From Ramicandelaber brevisporus (Eukaryota; Kickxellomycota; Ramicandelaberales; Ramicandelaberaceae), in NCBI GenBank assembly GCA_025201865.1, contig MU603247.1, positions 1 to 13,378 on the forward strand: 13,378 nt of DNA, written 5' to 3'. Shown here in pieces: positions 1-6,804 of this stretch. The position numbers and the translations under genes were made by a program. Below the pieces are notes generated by a model. It did no database searches. It was given only the letters and a program-made list of their open reading frames with translations, and had not been told where the DNA came from. The first letter of the stretch is position 1. Each line of letters begins with the position of its first letter.

Positions 1-735
1 CACCGGAAGGCTGCATCGGCACACTTGGGTAAGCGCAAGGCGAATGAAATGAGTTCATCCAGACCGCCATCTCCTCCAGGAGTTGGTTCTAGTAGATCAA
101 TGACAGGCTCTGGCAGTAAAAGTCAACAGCAACAGCAACAGCAGCAGCAACTTAGATTGATATCGCCAGCAGTGTCCAGAACAGCATCTCAGAGACAGCA
201 TCCGGCAGACTACTCAGCTGGACCTCCCCACTCGCCAACGTTTGATATTCCAGCAGATACACCACTGGTCTCGAGACAGCGTGTGCAGCATGTGTTCGCA
301 TCGATTGATCCACGGGAACGGGCCGAGCCGGAAGTCGAGGATATAATGACAAGCGTTGCAGAAGAGTTTGTCGAGAGCATTGTGGCGTTTACGGCACAAT
401 TGGCAAAGCATCGAGGCTCAGATAGACTGGATCCAGCTGACTTGAGATTGCATTTGGAGAAGAATTGGGGCATTAAAGTGCCTGGTTCAGGCGCATCTAC
501 TGGGAGCGATGCCTATGTCAAGCACCTGAGACGGCCTGGCAGCACATTGGCTGCTCCAAATAAGGCACACGTTGATAGACTGAACGCCATTGCTCATGCT
601 GTAGGCAATTTGAATACCAACAAGGAAAGCAGCGGCGGCGGCAGCAGCGGAGGTGGCAGTGGCGGCAGTGGCAGTGGAAGTGGCAGTGGTGGAGGTCGGA
701 CGCCAGGTTCCGCCGCAGCTGGAAAGTCACATTAA
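1..735 (+). CDS. TAF12: TFIID/SAGA subunit TAF12, histone-fold protein (5' end possibly outside window)
   Basis: TAF12 forms a histone-fold heterodimer with TAF4 in TFIID (Ada1 in SAGA), in the nucleus. The frame is open from the window edge to TAA at 733-735. The first in-frame ATG is at 49 and would give 228 aa. Numbering from that Met: disordered Ser/Pro N-terminus; nine Gln (26-34); histone fold about 72-145, running from LVSRQRVQHVFASIDP through AEEFVESIVAFTAQLAKHR to LEKNWGIKVPG, the diagnostic TAF12 C-terminal helix; then AHVDRLNAI (173-181), which resembles the conserved 'AHKQRMALI' element after the fold in animal TAF12; and a Gly/Ser-rich tail (195-217). The family is seen directly. 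The true start is unsure: the codons before ATG 49 are also open, and a GTAAG donor-like site at 29-33 makes an upstream exon possible. A TTG at 25 is not a credible start. Confidence 0.88.
   Translation, partial: HRKAASAHLGKRKANEMSSSRPPSPPGVGSSRSMTGSGSKSQQQQQQQQQLRLISPAVSRTASQRQHPADYSAGPPHSPTFDIPADTPLVSRQRVQHVFASIDPRERAEPEVEDIMTSVAEEFVESIVAFTAQLAKHRGSDRLDPADLRLHLEKNWGIKVPGSGASTGSDAYVKHLRRPGSTLAAPNKAHVDRLNAIAHAVGNLNTNKESSGGGSSGGGSGGSGSGSGSGGGRTPGSAAAGKSH
124..150 (+). repeat. CAA/CAG repeat encoding nine glutamines in TAF12
   Basis: Mixed CAA and CAG codons encode Q9 in the disordered N-terminus of TAF12. The interruptions by CAA make it less prone to slippage than a pure CAG run. Confidence 0.9.
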
Positions 736-894
736 ACACACCTTAGCAATAGAGTCATTTGAATGTAGTTCATTGCAGTTGCAGTTGCTTTGCATTCGCA
801 TTTACTTTGCTTCGATTGGTCATTCAGTTCTTGGCATTATCGAATACACTTGTACTCATTTTTTTTTTTTACGAACTTGCTTTTTTGCTTCCTG

Positions 895-910
895 CCAGCC
901 AGCCAGCCAG
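895..910 (+). repeat. Four tandem CCAG units before the VAMP7-like gene
   Basis: Four perfect copies of CCAG follow a T-run in the 226-bp spacer between TAF12 and the SNARE gene. This is a simple repeat in the probable 5' UTR or promoter. No function is evident. Confidence 0.85.
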
Positions 911-961
911 CCCGCTTGCATCACAACCTCCAAACGAGAAACAGTTTAGAAGACAGCAGCG

Positions 962-2071
962 ATGCCCATCCGGTATGCTCTTGTTGCAGTTGGAACAACG
1001 GTGCTAGCAGAGCACTCTGCGGTTGCGGGCAACTTCTCCAGCGGTACGGCTATTTGTTGTCGTTTGCTATTGCTATTGTTGCTGTTGCTGTTGTGCATCA
1101 ACAAGTGAGCTCGCACGTGCGTGCATGTGTGTTAGCATATGTATCCGCCCATTCATTCTCCATTTGATGACTGTACGAACTGACATTTCCTCTCCATTCT
1201 CCTCCTGCTCACTTGCTCACTTGCTCACTTGCTCACTTGCTTACCTCCGCATTGGGTTCGTGCTTCATCTTATTTTCGAACAGTCGCACAAGCAATCCTG
1301 AACATGATTGCACCAAATTCCGATTCTCGACTATCCTACGCCAGCGATCGATACATGTTTCACTACATCTCCCAGTTTGACGGCGCCTCCCCTTCATCAT
1401 CCTCCACCACCTCCACCAAATCGCCAAACGCCAACATCATCGCACTCTGTGCCACAGACGACAACAACACTCGGCGCATTCCATTTGCATTCCTCGAAGA
1501 TGTAATCACTCGCTTCCGCTCAACCATCCCACTCGCCACTATCCAGGCCTCTGCCAATACACCTCACTCTTTAGCCCACGTGTTTAACGGTGTCCTGGCG
1601 CATCAAATTGACTTTTACAACACATCTCCTTCGGTTGATGTGATTCGCCAGGCTCAAAACGACTTGGCCCAAGTGCGTGATGGCATGTCGCAGAATATTG
1701 AGCGGATCTTGGAGCGTGGCGGACGGATGGAGACTCTGTTGAACAAGACCGATAACCTGTCGTCGAGAGCGTTTGCTTTCAAGAAACGGAGCACTGCATT
1801 GAGAAGGGCAATGTGGTGGAAGAATGTCAAGCTAATGGCGTTGCTTGGGTTTGTGGTATTGGTGATTGTGTATTTCATGTCGGTGCAGGTGTGTGGATTC
1901 CCGGCGTGGCATAACTGCAGACCATCTGCACCGTCAAAGCCACAGCCAGAGAAGCCCAAGCCGGATAATCCAGAGACCGGAAAGCCGGAGGATGGAAGCG
2001 AGCCGAAACAGTTAAACCCGGAAACAGCCAAGAGTTCATCGGTTGAACATGCCGCTTGGTTACTTTTATAA
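962..2071 (+). CDS. VAMP7: VAMP7-type longin R-SNARE with lumenal extension (join 962..1043, 1284..2071)
   Basis: Vesicle R-SNARE for fusion at endosome, vacuole or plasma membrane. Exon 1 (962-1043) encodes a classic longin start, MPIRYALVAVGTTVLAEHS...GNFSS. It joins in phase to exon 2 at 1284, restoring a Val codon and the VAMP7-like stretch NFSS-VAQAILNMI. The joined CDS is 870 nt, 289 aa. Domains: longin about 1-140, with a Ser/Thr-rich insertion at 62-75; SNARE motif about 146-206, with the zero-layer Arg at 172 in LERGGRM; juxtamembrane WWKN (205-208); one transmembrane segment about 209-229; then CGFPAWHNC (230-238), matching the short lumenal end of VAMP7. The frame continues about 50 residues beyond that, rich in Pro, Lys and Glu, which is unusual. 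An exon-2-only model starting with leucine-rich residues near 1229 is wrong because it lacks the longin N-terminus. The family is firm; the precise ortholog (VAMP7 versus a fungal Nyv1 equivalent) is less so. Confidence 0.9.
1044..1283 (+). other. Intron of the VAMP7-like gene
   Basis: A 240-nt intron with GT at 1044-1045 (GTACGG) and AG at 1282-1283 (TTTTCGAACAG). It is in phase 1. Joining restores a GTC codon and the continuous VAMP7 longin pattern, which is the main support. A CTGAC branch-like element lies near 1180. This is the only intron I can place with confidence in the window. Confidence 0.85.
1207..1238 (+). repeat. Four perfect tandem copies of GCTCACTT inside the SNARE intron
   Basis: The 8-bp unit GCTCACTT is repeated four times, followed by a diverged fifth start. 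It forms the pyrimidine-rich stretch 45-75 nt upstream of the acceptor. It may vary in copy number between strains. Confidence 0.9.
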
Positions 2072-2075
2072 TAAA
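2070..2075 (+). promoter_or_regulatory. AATAAA poly(A) signal overlapping the SNARE stop codon
   Basis: AATAAA begins on the second base of the TAA stop. If used, it gives a very short 3' UTR. A second AATAAA lies at 2223-2228 in the convergent spacer and is an equally plausible signal. Confidence 0.4.
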
Positions 2076-2414
2076 CCTTTTGCATACATTTTCTTTTTTG
2101 CCTTTTAATGCTCACAATGTTCTTTCTCACTTTCCCTAACTGCCTCTAAAGCTTACTCTCCAGCTTTTATTTCTCCAGTTTCAGTTTCAGTTCTCTCTAC
2201 ACTAATACTGGATATTATGTTAAATAAAACAGTTAGATCATATTATAGGTACAAAAGACTGATACAAAGGGGATTAAGGTAGAGTTGGATACATAGGTGT
2301 GATACGGAATAAAAAGTAGATGTATAGATGGAGTAGTTCGTCTGAGCAAATCGTTTAAGTGCTACGGTGCAGAAGGGACATGCAGTATATGTTGTTCCAG
2401 ATATTTTTACTGGA
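2072..2414. other. Convergent 3' spacer between the SNARE and transporter genes
   Basis: This 343-bp stretch has no credible CDS. It holds the 3' ends of two convergent genes. On the + strand AATAAA occurs at 2223-2228 and 2309-2314. On the - strand the only canonical signal is TTTATT at 2166-2171, which would give the transporter mRNA a 3' UTR overlapping the SNARE 3' UTR. Confidence 0.6.
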
Positions 2415-4553
2415 TCACAGCGCAAGATTGATGGCAAACACAAACCAGCTGCCAACAAGCATGATTGCCCACCATGACAATGGAACAACATTGTACCAGC
2501 GCGCACGCCTCCAGAATCGGCCACCGCGACCGCCACGACCGCCGTGATGATGAGAATGACCGGCTTCAACACTGTGGTGACCATGACCACCACGACCACC
2601 ACCACCACCACCGCAGCCTCTACCACGACGACCTCTACCATGACGACGACCACTATGGCCCCAGCCTTCATGATGAGCTCCTTGCTGATTAACATCTCCT
2701 CCAATGACTGGAATCGAACCTGGGATTGATTGTGGTTGTTGGCCATCTTCATCTTCATCTTGGTTTTGCTGCTGCTGTTGTTGTTGTTGTTGTTGTTGTT
2801 GTCTGAGGATCCGCTCTTCTAACATGCGCTTAAATCTCTTTGAAGAGCCGTTGAGACGACGATGCCATCCTCTGCGATCAACCATGTACATTACAAGCGA
2901 ATTAGCCGTAGCCAACAAACCCCATCCGATAAAGAACCACGTGACTTGATCGTAGGCATGCACATTATCATTTCCACCATCACCTTCACCAGCTCCAAAA
3001 TAGGTTCCCATTGACGACAACAAGCCAAGACTGGTGAGTGGCGGCTGGGTAGGCATGGACGCCGGCTTCTTCTCTTTGATATCTTGCAGATGGCCAATAA
3101 TGACGTCGACCCACGTGTTACCAATGTTCTGAGCACTCTTGAACAGTCCGTATGCGGTTCCCAGTGCGCCTGGATGGACCACCAGTGGAATTGCAGAGAC
3201 TTCGCTGAGTGGACCAAGTGTCAGTGCAAACGAGAAGATCAATGATCCAATAATTGGCTGCATATCTGTGAATCCAAGCAAAGACACTGACACTGTAAAC
3301 AGCACGGCACTCAGAACAATCATAGTGCAGCGACGGCCGTACTTGTCGAGCAGTATGCCCAAGAATGGCATTGTGATGATTGGAATGGTCTGCGACATGC
3401 TGGCTTCCCAAGATGCAACTTCTTCAGAGACGCCGAAACGCAGCTTGATGAGCTCGGGCAGGATGTGGAGGTAGGTTGTGCAGCCACTGCCAATGATGAA
3501 CGACTGGATAATGATGGTCCATGCCAAAAATGGGAGGATGGTCATTTGGCGGAAGTCAAAGCGCTTCTTGCGCTTCATGACTGCAAGACGACGAGCGCGC
3601 TCTTCAGCAGTAACCGCGCCTTCGTTGGCAGCTTGGGTGCGTTCAATGTGCTTGAGCAGAGCCACGTATCCCAAGTTGGACAGGAACGATAGGAAACACA
3701 CAAATGTGGCGGCCCAGAATGCTGCGCCATAAAAGTTGTCAAAGAATCGCATAATCGGCACAGTGGTTGACATGGACAAGAACGACGCCAATCGAGAGCT
3801 GGCCAGCTGGAACGCCAGTGTAATCGCCAGACCACGGCCCATGAACCAGTGTCCCAGAATCGTCTCTTGGGCAGTTGTGACGGTGCCAGAGCCAAGTCCA
3901 TAAATGACACGGCCAAGCACCATGAGCCCAAACGAGTTTGAGTGTGTTGACAGGGATGTCAGTGCATTGCCTGTCACAATCAGGAACGTTGTGGCCAACG
4001 ACCCGATGCCAGTGCCCATCGCATCAATTAGGATGCCACCCAGCACTGGAATGATCGTGTTGACCACTGAGACTGATGATTGCAAGACGCCGTATTGCCG
4101 GTTTGAAATGTCCATCTCCTGCTTGATTGTGGATTTGAGCGCGCCGAGTGTATGGGCAGCGTAGTGCGAACCAATCGACATTAGCAGAGCACATGCAAGA
4201 GCCACAGCCTTGTAGTGCCAAGGATGGTGGGCAAACTCGGACTTGGGTGGCTTGCCAGACAGCAAGCTTTCTTCTTCGTCGCTGCTGCTGTCGCTGCTGC
4301 TGTCGCTGCTGCTGCTGGTGGTACCAGATTCGAGGGCACGGGCATCGGGAGAATACGGTGCAAGCTGCGGTGTGGAATCGGTGTCGCTGTTGTTGCCTGG
4401 GACGAGCGTGCGACCGCCGTCAGAAGGTGCAGGTGCCAGTAGAGGCTGCGACTCTGAAGTATAGTCGACTTCAACCGTTGCCGCTGTTGCTGCTGCTGTT
4501 GCTGCTGCTGTTGCTGCAGGTGGTGCAGTCGTCGCTGTTGGAACTGCTGCCAT
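2415..4553 (-). CDS. MFSD1-like major facilitator transporter with long disordered termini
   Basis: The first in-frame ATG is at 4553 (712 aa); a TTG 15 nt upstream was not used as the start. The Ala/Thr-rich acidic N-terminus carries two [DE]xxxL[LI] sorting motifs, ESQPLL (34-39) and EEESLL (93-98), after a Ser/Asp run. The 12-helix MFS core spans about 115-557. The stretch RVIYGLGSGTVTTAQETI (215-232), then WFMGRGLAITLAFQLASSR, matches human MFSD1 in pattern (GRFVFGIGGES...AQNT...WFKGKELNLVFGLQLSMAR). MFS signature loops are GGILIDAMG (172-180) and GILLDKYGRR (399-408). The tail has Q12, an acidic patch, a Gly/His/Arg-rich stretch (626-680) and a final hydrophobic segment (688-710). MFSD1 is a lysosomal dipeptide transporter; a vacuolar or lysosomal location here is inferred from the motifs. 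The substrate cannot be read from sequence. It is longer than the roughly 465-aa human protein mainly because of the termini. Confidence 0.85.
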   Translation of the reverse strand: MAAVPTATTAPPAATAAATAAATAATVEVDYTSESQPLLAPAPSDGGRTLVPGNNSDTDSTPQLAPYSPDARALESGTTSSSSDSSSDSSSDEEESLLSGKPPKSEFAHHPWHYKAVALACALLMSIGSHYAAHTLGALKSTIKQEMDISNRQYGVLQSSVSVVNTIIPVLGGILIDAMGTGIGSLATTFLIVTGNALTSLSTHSNSFGLMVLGRVIYGLGSGTVTTAQETILGHWFMGRGLAITLAFQLASSRLASFLSMSTTVPIMRFFDNFYGAAFWAATFVCFLSFLSNLGYVALLKHIERTQAANEGAVTAEERARRLAVMKRKKRFDFRQMTILPFLAWTIIIQSFIIGSGCTTYLHILPELIKLRFGVSEEVASWEASMSQTIPIITMPFLGILLDKYGRRCTMIVLSAVLFTVSVSLLGFTDMQPIIGSLIFSFALTLGPLSEVSAIPLVVHPGALGTAYGLFKSAQNIGNTWVDVIIGHLQDIKEKKPASMPTQPPLTSLGLLSSMGTYFGAGEGDGGNDNVHAYDQVTWFFIGWGLLATANSLVMYMVDRRGWHRRLNGSSKRFKRMLEERILRQQQQQQQQQQQQNQDEDEDGQQPQSIPGSIPVIGGDVNQQGAHHEGWGHSGRRHGRGRRGRGCGGGGGGRGGHGHHSVEAGHSHHHGGRGGRGGRFWRRARWYNVVPLSWWAIMLVGSWFVFAINLAL
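2766..2801 (-). repeat. Repeat encoding twelve glutamines in the transporter tail
   Basis: On the coding strand CAA and CAG codons encode Q12 at residues 585-596, just after the last core helix. It is followed by an acidic NQDEDEDG patch. Confidence 0.9.
4275..4520 (-). repeat. CTG/CAG-type repeat clusters in the transporter N-terminus
   Basis: Two clusters of the same trinucleotide family are read in different frames. Near 4275-4318 it encodes the Ser-rich run with Asp interruptions. Near 4479-4520 it encodes Ala with Thr interruptions. Elsewhere in the window the family encodes Gln. Confidence 0.75.
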
Positions 4554-5621
4554 GTACGAGGGTGTCAATGTGTATCAGATAACGATCGCGGGTGATGGAT
4601 GGACGGATGAAAAATAAGAAAGTGGACGAGCTACAGCTGGGATGAATGAATGAATGGATCGAGTGTGTATGCTTGTGTGCAAATTGAAGTGACAGCCGCA
4701 GCTCAGGTCGGTGCCTTCCGGGGAGAGAGAGGCTCTCTTGGCTGTGCTTTTTTGTTTGAAAGTCACACAACTGAATGACTATCGCAAGGCTCTTGATATT
4801 GGAAACAACAAAGCGGCTCAGGAGCAACACACTGCAGATGAGGATGAGCGTCGTCTTCGTCTTCGTCGTCACTTTGTGCACAGCGAACCTTGGCTCAAGC
4901 ACTCACACACTCTCTCGCCCACTCACTCGCTCACACACACAATCCGTCTCCTTTAAACCGCCACTCCAAGTGCACAGGGCAGGATAATGAACTGCTGATA
5001 AGGTTGTACAGACACTGCACTCAACGGAGGAAGGAGCAGTGAAGGAGAGCAAGAGGGAAACAGAGAGAGAGAGAGATTGCGGGCAAGCCGAGACTGGTAC
5101 TGGAACAAAAGCTGTTCTGGAGATTAAGAAAGAAAAAAGTAAAAGTTGGCAAGAGGTTTGAAACGCAGGCGTGCAACAAAAAAAATAGAGCACGATGGGG
5201 GATATAGTGGAACTAGGACGACGACGCCGACGACAAGGTAGAAAAGGAGTGGCCAACAAAAATATGACAGCTAGTCAAGAAAATGAAAAAGGAGGTAGGA
5301 GATGCAGTTTGGACAGGGCACAAAGGGTGAAGAAGGGTAGTCTGATTCTGAAGGTCGTCTGGTTCTGACCGGCTTCAATACACTAGCGTAGAGATATATA
5401 ACAGTTCATGCTATGCTCTCACGCTTTGTGCAAGAGTCGGAGGTTAAACTCCCGAATGCACACGGACAGTCACGCTGTTTTTTTTGGGCTAGGAGATCTG
5501 GGTCTATCATATCTGATGGACCTTCTATCCGCCTTTTTTAAATGCGAGTCTTTTTAATAAACAAGAACCAGAACAGAAAGGAGCGAAGAGAGCGAGAACA
5601 AGAGCAAGATTGTGAGGTAAT
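4554..5621. other. 1.07-kb spacer between two minus-strand genes, no credible CDS
   Basis: It contains the 5' region of the transporter (right of 4553) and the 3' region of the PAC1-like gene. Short open frames here are low-complexity and match nothing recognisable. Visible content: GAAT/GAATG repeats near 4642-4658; a CACA/CTCACT-rich stretch near 4899-4941; GA-rich tracts near 5030-5075; the hairpin cluster and T8 run at 5384-5485; and a + strand AATAAA at 5556-5561. Confidence 0.6.
5384..5485 (+). ncRNA. Candidate structured small RNA: three hairpins ending in T8
   Basis: Hairpin 1 pairs 5385-5393 with 5416-5425 (9 bp, one bulged C). Hairpin 2 pairs 5427-5432 (TGTGCA) with 5457-5462 (TGCACA), enclosing 5437-5442 with 5449-5455 (one bulge; loop GTTAAA). 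Hairpin 3 pairs ACAG 5466-5469 with CTGT 5475-5478 and runs into eight T at 5478-5485, a possible Pol III stop. A box-A-like TAGCGTAGAG (5384-5393), a degenerate box-B-like GGTTAAACTCC (5442-5452) and TATATAA (5395-5401) are present. It is not a canonical tRNA: there is no acceptor stem, no D-loop GG and no TTCRA loop. No RNA family was recognised. The hairpins are seen; transcription is inferred. Confidence 0.25.
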
Positions 5622-6641
5622 TTAAAAGTAGAGAGTATTGTGATGTTCAGATTCGGACGTCACAGCATGTGGTTTCTGCGGAGTCTTTGCAGATGCAGCA
5701 GCTGCTGCTGCCAACGGAGTTGCGTTTGGAAGGGTGTACGAATAGAAGACTGCTGTCGCATTTGTCAACTTCATCAGATCAAAACCAGCCTTCTGATTCG
5801 ATTGCTGATGTTGCAGCAGCAGTCGACTCAAACCATTCAAAAGCGCGCCAGCAATTTGAGCATCTTCCTGGGCAATCTCACTAGCAATCTCCGATGAATA
5901 GTGACGGGTGCGATCCACTGAACGAGCCGGATACAATATCGCGGAAGCATGCTGGAAACTCAGGCTGCGATTGGCTTGAAGAGCAGTGAGCAAAGTGGCC
6001 AGGAATGAGTCAAACTTGATGGTTGCCGACGCCGCTGGGAATGGACGGATACCTAATGAACCAGAGGGAGTGCCAATCAACGGCAGAAGAGTGCATTCGC
6101 CTAAAGAAGCGTCAATGTCTGGCTGGGATTGCTGTTGCTGTTGCTGCTGCTTCTGAATCGGCAGACTGAAATGGGCGGTGGAGGCAATGTAAAGCTCAGA
6201 CACTTCGCTGCTATCGAGGAAAGTGAGCAGAGATCCAATGAACTGAATCAACTGGCTATCATCTGGCAGTGATTGCACTACAACCACAGTCAGATCATTG
6301 CTGACAATGTCGATAACCTTGATGGCAACTGGATGGTTTCCGCCGTTATTCGATGGGGATGTCACCAGGGAAACGGCGTCAGCGTCCGTGGAAGTCGTCT
6401 GGATGATGCGAGATGCCTTGAGAGTCTCTGTCTTACTGCCGCCGTTTGCAGTCACCTGCCAGATGAGGGAATGTGCTGACGCGTCATCTCCACTTTGGCC
6501 AGCCAAGCCACGAGCGACATTCAGCGATGCACCGCGGATATCACCGTGAGCAATCAGCACACGAGAACGGAGAACCAGCGGCTTGTCCTGGTTCCCAGAG
6601 TCGGCTGGCTGTGCAAACGCTCCAAAGCACCGGGCAGTCAT
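5622..6641 (-). CDS. PSMG1: Probable proteasome assembly chaperone 1 (PAC1/PSMG1/Pba1-like)
   Basis: 339 aa from ATG at 6641. PAC1-PAC2 (Pba1-Pba2) escorts the 20S proteasome alpha ring during assembly. Evidence: a beta-alpha-beta unit, LTVVVVQSLPDDSQ (117-130), then helix LIQFIGSLLTFL (131-142), then SELYIASTAHF (148-158), has the layout of the PAC family core. The start MTARCFGAF resembles the MAATFFGE start of human PSMG1. The protein ends in Leu-Tyr-Phe (337-339), a hydrophobic-Tyr-X (HbYX) terminus like human PSMG1 (Ile-Tyr-Thr), the motif used to dock into alpha-ring pockets. Insertions include Q7 (165-171) and an Ala run (311-316). Overall identity to known PAC1 is low by eye, so the call rests on layout plus the terminus. 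If wrong, it is a conserved-looking hypothetical protein. It is divergent from SRP9. Confidence 0.55.
   Translation of the reverse strand: MTARCFGAFAQPADSGNQDKPLVLRSRVLIAHGDIRGASLNVARGLAGQSGDDASAHSLIWQVTANGGSKTETLKASRIIQTTSTDADAVSLVTSPSNNGGNHPVAIKVIDIVSNDLTVVVVQSLPDDSQLIQFIGSLLTFLDSSEVSELYIASTAHFSLPIQKQQQQQQQSQPDIDASLGECTLLPLIGTPSGSLGIRPFPAASATIKFDSFLATLLTALQANRSLSFQHASAILYPARSVDRTRHYSSEIASEIAQEDAQIAGALLNGLSRLLLQHQQSNQKAGFDLMKLTNATAVFYSYTLPNATPLAAAAAASAKTPQKPHAVTSESEHHNTLYF
6129..6149 (-). repeat. CAG/CAA repeat encoding seven glutamines in the PAC1-like protein
   Basis: Q7 (residues 165-171) sits between the central beta strand and the C-terminal half, probably in a surface loop. Confidence 0.85.
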
Positions 6642-6804
6642 TTCGTGTGTTGTCGTTTGTAGTTTGTGGTTTGTCTTGTGGTTTGTTGTTGTGAAAAAAT
6701 CAGTGTTCAGTTGTGGTCAAGTGTAGTCGGTGGCTGCTTCGCCTCACAGAAAGATACCTTGTGCTCGCCCTCTCCCACACAAAAAATCAATCAGCTCGGA
6801 AAGG
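6642..6804. promoter_or_regulatory. 163-bp divergent promoter, PAC1-like / SRP9
   Basis: The two start codons face away from each other over 163 bp, so they almost certainly share a promoter region. It contains a perfect 11-bp direct repeat, TTGTGGTTTGT, at 6664-6674 and 6676-6686, within a GT-rich run. No TATA box is obvious. Confidence 0.6.
6664..6686 (+). repeat. Direct repeat of TTGTGGTTTGT in the shared promoter
   Basis: Two identical 11-mers are separated by one base. They may be a paired factor-binding site or simply part of the GT-rich tract. Confidence 0.8.

Noticed and set aside
1454-1790. Possible loss of the zero-layer arginine in the SNARE motif (Gln in MSQNIERI)
   Set aside because: Aligning with VAMP2 Arg56 places the zero layer at LERGGRM, where Arg172 is present; the Gln is at a different position.
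2243-2758. 171-residue open frame on the minus strand overlapping the transporter gene
   Set aside because: It is a shadow in another frame of the Gly/His-rich coding repeat, giving runs of Val and Met; no domain and no codon logic of its own.
4471-4902. 143-residue minus-strand open frame upstream of the transporter
   Set aside because: It is low-complexity Ser/His sequence from CA-rich and trinucleotide repeats, overlaps the real transporter start, and resembles nothing.
5377-5462. tRNA gene based on box-A-like and box-B-like elements
   Set aside because: No 7-bp acceptor stem, no D-loop GG and no TTCRA in the T loop; the hairpins do not make a cloverleaf.
5466-5485. Bacterial-style rho-independent terminator
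   Set aside because: The window is clearly eukaryotic nuclear DNA; the hairpin plus T8 is better considered as a possible Pol III end.
5695-5708. 14-bp perfect palindrome GCAGCAGCTGCTGC
   Set aside because: It arises from the Ala-coding GCA/GCT run at the end of the PAC1-like protein and needs no separate explanation.
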